From: Zelopaecilomyces penicillatus
Lineage: Eukaryota; Ascomycota; Sordariomycetes; Hypocreales; Pseudodiploosporaceae
DNA length: 64,000 bases
Assembly: GCA_005765155.1 (NCBI GenBank)
Contig: VCCP01000002.1
Coordinates: forward strand, 4,898,001 to 4,962,000
Reading direction: 5' to 3'
Part shown: one piece after another, positions 23,062 through 35,638 of the stretch
Numbering within the stretch: the stretch's first letter is position 1
Layout: the number at the start of each line of letters is the position of its first letter
Notes under the pieces: model-generated
What the model was told of the DNA's origin: nothing
Seen by the model: the letters and a program-made list of their open reading frames with translations, nothing else
The model's database searches: none
Program-made: the position numbers and the translations under genes

Positions 23062-25921
23062 TTAGGTTGATCCAACCGCCAGGCTAGATTTAGCCTGGAC
23101 AACCAACAAGTCGGTCGTCACACTGCTGGCAATCAAATGTCCAGCAATGACTCCCAAACAGCTTTGAGCATCCTCCTTGGGCGTCCGCGTCAGCTTGCCC
23201 TTGTCCATATTGGCACCTCCGTGGCGACTAAGCACAATCAGGCTTGGCTTGTTGGAATCGGAGTGATCCAAGTTCGCATCCGAGTCAGCGTATTGCAAAA
23301 GCTCCTCAATATTGGTAGAGATCGGGAGGGTATCGAACTTGACACGTGTGGCAATATCGGCAGAAACCTGTGCAGAAACAGTCTCAAAGTAGTTATCGCG
23401 ATTGGCCGAGGATCCCTCGTTCGACTCCAGCACGTGAATGATCTTGGCCGTCACCTTGGTCTTCTCACAGAGCTGCAAGACAAGATTCAAGGCTACCTTG
23501 TCATCGTGGCCACCAAAGTAAACTAGGAAGATGTGGAAGGGCTTGTTGGTGAGAGGTGCAGTAGGGAAATCAGGCTTCGAAACATCATATGAGTGGGTAC
23601 GGACAAGTTTAGCACGGCCTTGGTTCTTGGACTCGACATCATCGCTGCTTCTGGAAAAGTAGACGGCAACATTGTGGTCGTTTGAGGATAAAACAGACTT
23701 GACAAACTCCGTGTATGATGGGTTGATTTTGTCGTCGACCTTGGCAGAAGATAGAAATTGGGCATCACCAATGGTACCAGTTTCACTCCAGGGCAACAAA
23801 AGGAGATCAGAGGACATTTTGGAGGATCTGGTCGTGAGAGCTTCAGCAAAACGGTCCTCTGGAATGATAGCAACCTCTCCAGATGTGGCAACATTGTTCA
23901 GCTGTCCGACAGCGCGGAAGGTATTGACGACTGGATCATGACGCGTGTACTCATCAACTTGTGCGACCGTCATGACCGAAGAGTCACGATCCGTCAACTC
24001 CAGAAGTCGGATACCGTGAGCCCGAACTGGGCCCCTGGGGGCTTCGCTGATGACAGCACCCTTTGACTCTTCCTCTGAGACAAAACTCTGGTTCTCGACT
24101 CCTTGGGCACCACCAAACATCGACAGGAGATTGAGGAGAGCTGGCATGTTGTCCAGTCTAAGGTAAACAAGCAGTCTCTTGACTCTGTCGAGTTTCGGGC
24201 GCTCTTCGTCAACACTGGTGCCGACCGATGATCGGATCGGGGCGCCGGTGTCCCAATCAATTTCACCACGCTTCCATGCTTCAAGCTTGATTTGGTATGA
24301 TGGTGGGTATAAGAAGCTAACTGCGGGTGTAGTAATGAAAGTTGTGACGAGGGCCATGACGACGAAGATGGTGAACGTCCTTTGACTCAAGATTTTAGCT
24401 TGCAGACCGATATTCTAAGGATTGAGTTAATTAGCATTTTTCATTCAAAGTAGAATAGATTCGCGCAGGCTCTTTGACTTACCAAGACGATGAGTTCCAC
24501 AAGACCCTTGCAGCTCATCAAGACACCAATCGCAAACGACTCTCTCCAGACCAAGCCATTAAATCGAGCAGCTAATGACGCGCCGATGATCTTGGTAACT
24601 AAAGCAACAATGGTGATTGCGAACACATAGCCCCAAGCTTTTCCAGAGTCCAGCAAACCTAGATTGGTGTTCAAACCAGAGAGGGTAAAGTAGAGCGGCA
24701 AGAAGAGGGCTCCAATGAGATCTTCGAGCTTCTCGGTGACACGAATATTAAATCTGTTTTCACGAGGCAAAATCAAGCCAATCATGAAACCGCCAAAAAT
24801 GGCGTGGACACCAATGATGGCAGTGAAGAAAGCGGATGCAAGAGCGACAAGCAGAATGACAGCGATGGCACCTTGCGAAGGACCGTTCTTGACATGACCA
24901 CTTCTGTTCAGATACCAAACCAAAGCTGGTTTGACAACGTAGAAGAGGACGAGAGTATAGCCAACACAGACTAACAATATCCAAAGTGCAGTTAAACCAT
25001 TCCCTGCATTTACCAGGGCAACGCAGAGGGCAAGAAGAATCCAGCCTAGACAAAATGATTATCAGCGGGGATGAACCAACTTGGTGAATGTGATGGAGGG
25101 GCAGGGAGTCTTACCAACAACATCGTTTGCAACACCTGCAGAAAGGGTAATGATACCAACCGATGTATCAAGAAGCTTGAGGGCAGTCAAGATACGGCAA
25201 AGAACTGGGAAAGCCTTCATGACGGTAGTGTCAGCAGTGAGCAACAGTGAGAAAAACGGGGCAGAATTTCCGAAATCAACATACCGTGATAGCGATAGCA
25301 ATACCAACGAAAAGCATGTATACGCTGAATTTGATAGGCTTAAGATCGGGTTCATCGTGGAAAGTATTGTAGACACCCCAGGCCAGACCGCAACCAGCAC
25401 CAAAGGGCAAGGCCAGGCCGGCAAAAGCCACAGAGGTGGCAACACGCCAGTTGCTGACAAGGAAACGAACGTCGGTTTCAAGACCGATGAGGAAGAGGTA
25501 TAGAACGAGACCGACGTTGGCGAAGAGGTTCAAGTTGACTAACGAAGCAGCTGGGAAAATCGTCTCTCTGAAGTGTGGGATGCGGCCCATTACCGACGGG
25601 CCCAGAATGATGCCACCAATGACCTCGGCGATGACACGAGGCTGTCGAATCTTGGCCAGCGGCCAGTGTAGAGCATAGCAGATGGTGATGATCAGACCGG
25701 CCTGTGTTACGGGAACCAAAAATGTCAGCATGCGAACACACAAAATGCGGCGGCTTGCCCCGCTAGAAACAATTCTAACTAACCTGAATGATGAACAAGT
25801 TGATGGGATTTTTCGGATCATATACAGAGGGATCAGCGCCTTCCAGGATGCCACCTTGGGGAGGAGCTCTGTTGGCGGGCGACGTTGCCGCCGCGGCCGC
25901 TGACGATGTCAAAGTGGCCAT
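23062..25921 (-). CDS. KHA1: K+/H+ antiporter, KHA1-type (CPA2 family)
   Basis: Five exons on the minus strand, 25921-25784, 25701-25285, 25214-25115, 25045-24483 and 24414-23062, encode 856 aa (yeast Kha1p is 873). The N-terminal half is a Na+/H+-exchanger-type membrane domain of about 12 helices, with family blocks such as IRQPRVIAEVIGGIILGPS, NLGLVLYLFLIGLE-like and GVANDVVGW (the acidic residue expected in ion exchange), and SCKGLVELIVL. The C-terminal half from about residue 430 is a long soluble domain with no further helices. Yeast Kha1p works in Golgi membranes in K+ and pH balance; the same is inferred here. All introns are 68-82 bases with GTTAGT/GTATGT/GTAAG donors. The alanine-rich start MATLTSSAAAAA is preceded by a good start context. 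Confidence 0.93.
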
Positions 25922-28715
25922 TGTGATCCGCGTCTAGCTAGGTAATGATACTGTCGCGATGGTTTTGGAATGGAGAAGCGGCTTATCGATTGCCGTCTGC
26001 GAGGCTGCAAGCCTGCAAGAGGATGGGAAGCGGGAAGACTGGAATTGGGTCGCGCCAGGCGGTCCGTGGCGAACAAATTTGGGTTATTGAAGCTTCACAA
26101 AGCCGATAGAACCCCACTGCCAACCTCAATCAAAAAAGAAGAACAAAGTTTGACAAGAAAACTGGTCCCCCACGGTGTACAGCTTCGAAGGAGGTCCGAG
26201 GCGTCAACTCATATCTATACCCCAGAAGCCCGCCCCATCTTTGCCTAGACCTTGGGGCGGTGCAGGGATCTCAACGGCCGCCTCCATCTCTGGCGCGGCG
26301 GTTTGCTCCAGGCAGTGCGAAAAGACTTGCGAGGCGTCGTCTTTGTCGAATTGTTGGTTCGGGGGGTCGGAGACGGAGTCAGAGCCAACCCCAACTATGG
26401 GATGCGCGAGAGAGACGGCGCAGAGCCACATGTTTGGGCCGATCCATGTGACGGGGTCCAAGGCTAGCTTGGCGCACCCTCCAGGTGGCCAGGGATTATT
26501 TACCTTTTCTGCACTGTCTCTCTGCACGGGAGTGAGACATGATGCGGCTGACGCGGGCAAGCACATGGCTCAAGCGCTGGATCTTGGATTCACCCGAAGC
26601 GACGGCCTGGCGAATATGTAGATGCAGTGGTGAATAATCTGTATTCACTCGACTCCATACTTGGTAGTCATCATTGTACCTTATTACTCTGTAATCAATT
26701 GTTGGTAGATGTCTGGCGACGGCAGGCAAAGCAACAGATCAGGCTGCGGATCCTACGCTGACTCGGTCCATCCCAGGCTCGTCCGAGACCCGTCGCCAGG
26801 GCAAATCCTTTCCATCGTCTTCCTCCAAGCGAATGCACTGATTGATATGTTATGCGAAAGACGAGCAACCGTGGGCAGATGACATGACAGACAAAGGATT
26901 ATTAGCCCATCCAGGTGGCTACCTGGTCGATGCATCAGAGTCTTGGCTTCCGTGACACAATCCGGCCCCCATGCCAATCCAATGAAAGCCAACGGGGCCA
27001 ATGAGGCCATTGCGTCGCATCCCATTCCCCAGCCAAGCCATTTTTGCCTTGAAGCACAGCTTTGGTGGGCTGATTGGGGATCATGTCTGGTGGAAACATT
27101 GGAAGCTGACCGCTTCGGGGTTCCATTTCGCCCCAGAAACTGTCCCCGCACAGTACACGTGCTGTTGAGTGCTGAAGGGAGGAGGAGGCTGCGGCTTCGC
27201 CTGGCTCTCAACAATCAATCAATTGCCTGCAAGAGTACACTTCCACCATACATACAGCATGGCACACGGCGAACAAAAATAAGCTACACGCGCATCCCGA
27301 CCCAACGGGCTGCATCAGACCATCAGCAGAGAGAGCCGCCTGCCTGAGACACCACGGAGGCGCGGTTCCGAGTGGCCAGTCAGTGTAACGCTGGGAGGAC
27401 ATGGCTTGATATGCACGGGTCTGCATTGCGCGAACCAGGCAAACTATTTGCGTCCCATGTACGAAGTCTATCCGTCTGCCTCATAATACCCCTAGGCCTG
27501 CGACGGCATCTATCTACGAGTTGGGCGGCGCCTCAAGCTCGAGCGTCGAGCGTCCCGCGTCATGGCCCCCCTCGCCCCCACACTGCATCACAACACAACG
27601 CGGCAAACAATACTGTGCTCAAGTCGTCGCCAAAAACGGTAGATTTCTTTGGGTGCTTTCCTTTGTTTGGTTCTCACGGGTTTGCGATATGGCATCATCT
27701 GCTCGGGACACAAGTCGTCAAATCGGTGATTGTTCACTCCACGGCAGTGCCGCTCTCTACCATCCACTACAAGCAATTACCCAAAAAGGTCGGTTCGTAT
27801 ATACTGCTTGACTTTTGTCAGTTGAATTGGATGATGTTCTTTTTATATGACATATGGGAGTGTCCGAGACACAAGCCGTCATGTCAGTGAACACTCGCCC
27901 CACTACATCGCAACATGGCATCTACTATATACAGTCAATTACCTAGAACAGTATGCTTTGGCTTATTTTTCTTGGCTGTTAAGAAACCCCAAGACTTGAG
28001 CAAATTATTGTTTTTTCTATATCATGTCTAGTAAATGTCCCCAGGCAGAAATAGGGCAGCCACGACTTCGGCACTTCGCACAGTGCTTTCGAGATCTCCT
28101 CGTTTAGTAGATCACGGGCCCCCGCCTCCACAGCCTCCGCACCATCTTGCTGCACCACACCTCTCGCCCTTTGGCACGATAGCCCCCATCAGCCAAGACT
28201 CCTGGGACGCAGAAACGTGCTCTGAGGGCTCGCTCCTATTTGCACGATTCGAAAACGCCCTTACTTGAAGACTCACCGACGCTTCCTCAAGGGCGGTAAC
28301 GCAGGCAAAAAGCAACATTGATGAACCTTGTTTTCGTATATTACGAGGATGGGGGCTTACGCAGAATGGCTCACGAGACCAATTACCCCAGACCCAACCC
28401 CTCGGTTTGCCGCCAAGCTCGGCATCCTCACCGACGCATTTACCCGCAGCTATCGCCTCCCCAGGCGAATAGATCTCTGAAGTATATCGCAAAAAAGCAG
28501 GGATGTTTTTCGTGGAGTTGGACCGTCCCTCCTAAAACTCGCAGGTTTCACCAAATATGCAGCCCAAAGTCTATTTCTATCAACTGCAAACAACGCTGAG
28601 AAACGGCCATACATGCATGGGGCTAACAACCCATCACAGTTGACTAGCTACTAGCTGAGCATATGATGCGCTGGCAGAATCATCATGATGCCATCACTGT
28701 TTTGCAAAGCTCCAA
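25922..28715. other. gene-free stretch upstream of KHA1-like gene
   Basis: No gene is supported. The part next to 25921 should be the KHA1 promoter and leader. Short open frames at 26204-26566 (-) and 27372-27890 (+) show no domain, no signal of coding bias and no splice structure. A diverged direct repeat lies at about 27685-27783 and 27849-27944. The end near 28600-28715 is the 3' flank of the UDP-glycosyltransferase. Confidence 0.5.
27685..27944. repeat. diverged tandem duplication, two ~97-base copies
   Basis: Copy one (about 27685-27783) and copy two (about 27849-27944) share the blocks GACACAAG(T/C)CGTCA, then CATC(C/T)ACTA and CAATTACC(C/T), in the same order and spacing, about 164 bases apart. 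Many differences are transitions. It looks like an old duplication. Exact limits would need an alignment. Confidence 0.5.
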
Positions 28716-30497
28716 CTACACGTCTTTGGCCGCCATCTTGGCAATGATGTCGGCAGCTTCTTTGCGGCCACGATACCTTCGTGCAATCTCGCCAAGAGCT
28801 CTAGCCTTCTCTCGCATTCTCGTGCTCTCTTCACCGTGCAACGCCTTCATGAATCCCTCAGTAAGCACATTGGGCTCCCATAATGGAGCAGTATCTTTGC
28901 CTGGCCACATGCCAATGCCGAGATATTCGGCAGTCTGTGCAAAGTTGTACAGGTCAGCCCACATCGGAAGAATAACTTGGGGAACCCCAGCTCTGCCAGT
29001 GCGTTAGTAAAAAGTTCGAATGCGGGGAAAGGGCGCCTGGGGACATACAGCACTGCCTCGTGATATGAGCTGGCACCTCCGTGGTTCACGTAAATGGCAA
29101 CATCACCAGTGTTGAGAAGGGATGTCGTGTCTGCCTTGAGCCACCTTGCCACCCGCAGCCTTCCATTGGAGGTATAGGTCTTTGCCTTGTCCAGGAAGTC
29201 ATCGCTGTATTCTCCATTGTTTCTGAACTTCCAGAGAATCTGAACATCAGTGAGATTCATCAATGGAATCAGAGCGTCCAGCATTGCCAACGCCATCTGT
29301 TTGGTGTACGTTGCCCCACTGCCCAAGTTGACAAGCACCGTTGGTGCCTGCTTTAGCCACGCCGCCAACTCCGCATCTTGAGACTCTACCGGCGCCGTAT
29401 CGACGACAATCGGACCACAGGTGTGAAAGTTTTTGGGTATGAATTCAAGGGGCAGCGTGGCCTCGTTGAAGCTCATGGTAAGCCATGGGACGTCTGGATT
29501 AGCCATTTGAGACATGTGTATCGGATCCTTAATACCCTTTTGCTGCAGCCATGTTGACTTTTCCTTCAAGAGTGGAGAAGTAAGAAATTTATAAGCAAAA
29601 CGTATTTGCTGATATACATTGAGCGGGATGAGTCGCCATGGTATAGGGAAAGGAAGCCCTGACGCCATACTATTTCACCAGTTCGATGTTAGTTTTAAAA
29701 TTGCCGACGTGCTCCTCGCCTCTTTCAAAACCACCTGCTCGCCTTTCTTGATCTGTCTTTTGCACTTGGCAAAGAATTTTCTGGTACTATAAAAATGACT
29801 CTCGATTCTGGACAGAACCTGGACAGACTTACGCAGGGTATTTCCAAAACATTCCAGCCCGTGGTTGGAACTGAGCTAGAAGATCAGGCAATGCGTTTGG
29901 GGTAATAACAGTCCGTACTCGGTTCAAGTCATGCGCGGCATTTACTGCAGGGCTGAGAATGCTATCAAGCACAACAACAGCCGGGTCGATGTTTTGAATC
30001 AGATCCACGGCTTCCCGGTACATGTCCAAGTGGGCTTCTTTTCCCCATGGGGATATCAGTATTGTCAAATCGCTTGCAAACTTGGCGATACCGCGTAGTC
30101 CAGGTGGGCTGATCAAATGCTTTATAATATCGCCACCGGGTACTTCCTTTTTCGCTGCGTCTTTATAGTCTGATCCTGTCATCAACTGATGAAACTGAAT
30201 CGACTGTGCGTTGGGGTTCTTGTTTCTTGCAGACTCGGAAACCCGGGCCACTTCCTTCTCGAGGTTCGAGAATGAGGCATAATGGACTTTGACGGATGCA
30301 TGATGCTCGAGCAATGCAAAAGTTGTGGCGAGGTGAACATGGCACAGCCCACGGTGACTATCTGTGATGAAGAGGACGGTGTTTTTGTGACCTCCCACAA
30401 GTGGTACCGCTGGCTCTAGTTCAGTCGATTGTCGTGCGAAGAAAAAGGCGACGATGGCGCCAAAAGTCGCAAGGATGAAGAGCGCGCGCCGAAACAT
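28716..30497 (-). CDS. UDP-glycosyltransferase, family 1
   Basis: Three exons on the minus strand, 30497-29833, 29669-29049 and 28992-28716, give 520 aa. It has the GT-B fold of UDP-glucosyl/glucuronosyl transferases, which put a sugar on small lipophilic acceptors or sterols. A hydrophobic signal anchor covers about residues 4-22. The N-terminal domain has the HRGLCHVH segment where the catalytic His of the family is expected. The C-terminal donor-binding block reads VNHGGASSYHEAVLAGVPQV followed by PMWADLYNFA, the family-1 signature. Intron 1 is long for this window (163 bases); intron 2 is 56 bases. No biosynthetic partner genes stand nearby, so detoxification or sterol glucosylation are both open. 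The acceptor is unknown. Confidence 0.9.
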
Positions 30498-31009
30498 GAT
30501 TTCTCTATTATGAAGTCGCTCTTGCTCAACACCTGTCGTTCTTACTACTCAGCACACAATGGCGGTTGGAAAAGATTTTAAGGAATAATGATGCCGAATC
30601 GGGGAGGGGGCGGTAAGTAATCCGTGAAATAGGCGATGCTACCCCAAGCTCGCTTTGGCAACTATGCGTTCTTATTCTATACGTGTGGCCGTGACCGTGA
30701 CCATTACCCGAACTCATATAATAGAATGTGGTTCCGAACGATCGCTGACAAGTTGCAAACGCGCGTGTCTTATTGCTTGGTGGAGGAGGATGGAGAAAAG
30801 GGGGGGCTGCTTACTCTTACAGAATCCTGTAGTGCGGCTACATCCTTTCGCATAAGGCTGATGTGATGCATCACCTACAGGTCCGTCCTTGAGATAAGTG
30901 TATTTGAACAGGTTTTCTATCTACAATATTTTACCACCACGTTGACTGTGGTTTCAGACCAGCTGATGAGCTTTCGCGAGAGGTTCGTCAAACCAACTGA
31001 CCTGTTTTA

Positions 31010-31045
31010 CGAAAAGTTCATCGGGTTGGATGAATGAACTTTTCG
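31010..31045. repeat. 12-bp perfect inverted repeat with 12-base loop
   Basis: CGAAAAGTTCAT (31010-31021) and ATGAACTTTTCG (31034-31045) are perfect inverted repeats separated by 12 bases. It could be an RNA hairpin, a protein-binding dyad or a remnant of a small inverted-repeat element. It stands about 510 bases upstream of the UDP-glycosyltransferase start. Confidence 0.7.
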
Positions 31046-31950
31046 CAATAGCCTAATAGCGGGTATTTGTGCCTTGGGTTGACTAGCGTTTGTGGCGTAG
31101 TATCTGTTGCTCAACGGTGAGATGGATTTCAGGATCGGCAAGGATTCGCCGCTTTGTCGGTGTCGGTGGAACTGATGCGTTTCGCCGCTCAATACGCCGA
31201 CCATACTGCCACCATACCGACAGACAGCTGCGGAAAACAGATGCATGGAAATGATTCTTACTGATAATTCTGCACTGGCAATCTTTTCTGTACGAATCAG
31301 ACACTTGCATAAATTGCAGATGCGCTACGTTTAATGGCAATAAGTGGTTCCTCACATGTGAACCGAGTCGGCGCAATACAATCCCGAGGTCGTACCCTAT
31401 ACTCATTGTTATTCGGATAGAATGAGAATCTCGGCAAATTCAATTTGAAGTGTCTCATTCGTCCGCTCGGGGTATTAAACAAATCATCTCCAAATCTTGG
31501 GAGATGTGTGGACTTTTTTTAACTCTGCAGTTAACAATATCCGTCATGTCGAGTTTCGTTGTTCCCTCGTGAGCATACACATAGAGTAAGGGCGTGGTTG
31601 CCTTATGGCTTCAACAAAAGTGTAAGGTGAAAGAAGAGTAAACGTGCCGGGCCTCATTCTTACGTACGTGAATGAATTAAACATAACGTCAACGCGTCTA
31701 TTTGACACTGCCTGCTCCTCATCATTCATATTCAAGGTACAATTAATATACAATACCCACGATGATAATATCATGATACGTACGTAGCCACTATCTGATT
31801 GGCTTCTTATTACACCAACACTGTGGTACTCACCTCTTATCGGCACTTGTTTCTACCTTTCAGCCCTACGATTATGATTCGGATCGCCATGGTCAAATGC
31901 CGAGCCTACCTCCATGCAAGGCCGCCCCGAGTTTTTTTTTGTTTTTCGGG

Positions 31951-32085
31951 TCATCGTCGCAGATTGATAATCACCAAGGCTCCAATGCCCAAGAAGCCTG
32001 ATATAATGCTTGCCACTGGTGTCATTCCAGTCAAGGCTGTGGCAGATGGTGAAGAAACCCAAGAGCCGAAGACGGGCAACACCAT
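31951..32085 (-). other. possible small hydrophobic ORF or last exon (44 aa)
   Basis: A 44-codon frame on the minus strand starts MVLPVFGSWV and contains one clear membrane segment (ASIISGFLGIGALVII) followed by a basic end NLRR. Just upstream on that strand lies TATAACATGACAGATGTAG, which reads like a branch point and 3' splice site, so it may be a terminal exon of a longer gene. No upstream exon could be found. It could equally be chance. Function unknown. Confidence 0.2.
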
Positions 32086-32460
32086 CGCCCAAGAAGGCTA
32101 CATCTGTCATGTTATACGAGATTGTTTCTGACAGGTATCGCGCGCAGACTATACAACTAATCTACGCGAAAGACAACGAGTCAACCAAGTCAATGACGAC
32201 TCATGTTTCAACACTCAGCCACGATTGAATCAGACACATGACAACTCAAAAAAGTTCAAGAAAATATCGCTATTGTTGTTTTCCTACCCGGTAGCTCCAA
32301 GCGTCAAGTAAGTGGAAAATTGAGGATTTTGAATAAGCCAATATTGCCTACATTACTAACCATTTTTTTATCTAGTCTCATTTAATTTTTTTATTTTTTT
32401 TTGATTGGCCACGCATTTCAGTCCTTATTGGCGGACAAACGCACCCAATATGAGTCTCCG

Positions 32461-32479
32461 AGAGAGAGAGAGAGAGAGA
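32461..32479. repeat. (AG)n microsatellite
   Basis: A run of nine AG units within a non-coding purine-rich area. Confidence 0.9.
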
Positions 32480-32790
32480 AACCCACGACAGAAAACTTGC
32501 CCAAACTGCCATTTTTCTGTACGTAACAAGATGTCATCTTCGCCGAGAGACCGAAATTGTCGTGGAGACCGGCCAAACTAGTTCGCTGCAAAGAAAACAA
32601 AAATGAACCGAAAGAAGAAAAAGAAGAAGAAAAACCCCAATAAACAGTCTTTCTTCCGTGCATGGGCCCCTGACCTAACCTAACTACCCCCCCCCCCTCC
32701 TCTCCCCCGAAGCTTATTTCTCATTCCCTACCTAGCTTTGTTCAGCTTTTGGCTTACTCGCGCGCGCAAAAGCGAGTTATAGTTGACAAC

Positions 32791-32808
32791 TAGGTAGGTA
32801 GGTAGGTA
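32791..32808. repeat. (TAGG)n short tandem repeat
   Basis: Four and a half TAGG units. Related TACC/TAGG words recur in this gene-free region. Confidence 0.85.
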
Positions 32809-35625
32809 GATCCAAAATAACATTATCCTCAGCTGGAAATTACACACCCAGAAAAAAAAAATGAAATGAAATAAAAGAGAATGACAATGTGGCTTGGACG
32901 GGGGAAAAAGCGATTCAGTCAACCGAGGCTGTGTGGACTTTTTTTTTTTTCACCCCCTGACAGCGGGAACAAAATATGACAAGCAACCATTGACCGTTGG
33001 ACATATACAGAAAATGGGGTTTTTACCCCTTGGGTTGGAAGGTGTTTGTCTGTATAGACGAAATCTCATTCCGGGTTACTTCAAACCCGTTCTGCAGGCA
33101 CTTTGTCTTTTCTTTGAAAAAAGTTCTACGCCGTCTGTTATGCCTTTATTTAGAGCTGACTAAAATAAAAATGTGGGCAGCGGAGTCCACGAAATCTCGA
33201 TCTGACAATGGGGCAGCAAAGAAAAAGAATGCAGACAAGCGAATAAGCAATGCAACCCGTCATCCACTTTGCTGTCCACTCTGGGCGCTGTCGATTCCAG
33301 GAATACGAATCAGGAAGAAAAATAGACACTCTATCAACTGGATGATCAAAACATACATACGTAAAATGTATTAAATCATGGCAACCCTCAGGTGAGCACA
33401 TCCGTGCTACGTTGTATGGGATTATTCCCTCCCAACACTGTGTTACGAAAACGGTATCATGTGTGAACCTGTTGGATAGGATGGAAAAAAAAAAGAAATA
33501 GGATCCAAACAATTTCCCCCCATGGGATGCCAATAATCATCCAGGCATAATTTTTCCCGTTTCAGCAGCGCGAGCAAAGCCTAACATGAAAAAATGGATG
33601 GCCAAAAAAGACCCCATGCCGCCCACCCCCCTACCCCTGACATTGCAGGTCGTAATTAAACTCGGCTGGACACCCCGGCAGCTAATCATCGTCGCCCATA
33701 CCGGGGTGTTGTTTATTGGGGATAAATCATGCCCCAGAGTAGGAGGAAGAAGAAGAAGAAGATTCACGAAATGGATTGCTGCAGAGGCCCCCGTCCCGAG
33801 TTTAATGAGGGCTATTGTGGACCTCCTTTCTCTGCAGCCTTGCATTTACGAGGAGCAAAGAAAAAAAAAAAGCTTATGTCTTTGCTAGCTCCGCTTCTCA
33901 TGCATATGGTTTTTTTTGCCCTTTTCTCAGACAATTTTATCATCATGCCAAGGTAAACATGGTAAGTATTTCCGTCCCATCGAAGGAGAAGTGCTAGGTA
34001 GCCACGTTATGCACGTGCACATGGTAACAACGTACAATGGAATTGGGCATTGACGTTAGCACTGGCATTGATGTGATGATGAGCCATGATGATTTTCCGT
34101 TTGTGATTCTTGTGGCGCGATAGCCGGGAAACGTTGAGCGCATCGAAACAAGCATCGTCTGCCAACTTGCGGTGCGTGTGTCTTTTTTGGCAGCCGGACG
34201 CCGGGACTCGCTGCTGGATGGATAGATACATACCCGAAGCTTGTTGTTTCGTGTTTATTCATCTCAGTCCATTCGTCTTGTTTGTCGCACACAAAAGCTG
34301 CCGTTGTACGGGTTACCATGGGGAAAGAGTTAGTTTTATCCCGTTCCGGAGAGGGTAACTTGCTGCGCGTGCATGCCAAGAATGCCTTTTCCGGATACCG
34401 GCTGAGGCGCGCCAGACTTTCCCTTCTGAGTACCGTACATCATGTACAGTACCTATCTTGAACGGGAGCTATGAAGCTTGGGGCCGAGGGCAAAATGGAA
34501 AGATTCCAGAGGGTGAGTGAGACACAATTGCTGGAATGTGGGTTGCGATGCGTTGATTTACGTTAGTTGGCGGAGCATCCAAAATACCGTCCGTATGCAT
34601 GAGCGGTTGCCGAAGTAGATCACATGGGACACTGGGTTTCGTTTGTAGATGGAATCTTGGGTCGGAACTGCTGTCCTAACGTATGAGAATGGAGTCGATT
34701 CTGCTTTGTACTGTGTTCATAACCTTATTTGTTTAACACCTAGATAGAGGTACTATAGGTAAGTTTAGTTAGTTATTACTTCATACCAGTGTGTGTCTGT
34801 GTGAACGGAGTAGCCCCGGTTTGCCACGCGATCGAAAAGTCTAGCTGCGACGGCGGCAAACCTTGAGACAAGGTCTGGAGAAACTGGTCTCACTCACCTG
34901 CTTTACAAAGTGGGATACGGCTCGGTCAGTGCGTCAGCTCGGGGAGGGGCGCTTTTGGGGTCTCGTGATGCTAAAATTCCCAATTCTCACCAAGCACGTC
35001 TCACCACTCTCACCACCATGGAGTACGTACTACGTAGTAGCTTGTACGCCCATCTCGTTGGTATTGTATATTCCTAGCTTGTCTAGTGTTGTAGTAGCAG
35101 CTCAAGATCATTTCATAAGCCCTACAAACGCGAGTCCAACGTCTGCAAGAGGGTAGCCGCCGTGGGAAGGATTGGACTAGTTGGAACCATCACACAATAG
35201 CTGAGCTTCCTACCAACAATAGCAAAAGTAGAACAACTTATTATGCAACCGTAACTATGGGTCCGGCCTCGGCGTTCCGAGTCGCTCCTCTGTGTGTCTA
35301 GGTAGTAATTATGGGTGGGCGTAGGTCTCGTAGTGAGGGGGGGAAAAGAACCCCCGAATACAGCAGAGCTCAGCTGAACGTGACATATCCGGGGCAGCGG
35401 GCCTCGGCCATATTCTGTTCAAGAAGAAAATAGGGTCAGAAAAGGCAATTTGCTTATTTTCGGCCATTAATATAGCCACTTGCTTGCATCTGGGCTTGCT
35501 TGTGGAGACCGAAGAAACAAGGGAGCGTCAGCCCAACACCCAAAAGCGCGACTTCCAACTGTTGGCCGTGTTTGTAATCCCTTTCTGGTAAAACTACGAA
35601 GTAATAACGTACGGTTGTACTTGTA

Positions 35626-35638
35626 CCCCCCCCCCCCC
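35626..35638. repeat. poly-C tract, 13 bases
   Basis: An uninterrupted run of C in non-coding sequence. No function is visible. Confidence 0.85.

Noticed and set aside
26204..26566. 120-codon minus-strand frame near the KHA1 promoter
   Set aside because: No domain, no neighbouring exons and a composition typical of non-coding DNA; not supported as a gene.
27372..27890. 172-codon plus-strand frame
   Set aside because: No domain and no coding bias, and it runs through a diverged non-coding duplication; most likely chance.
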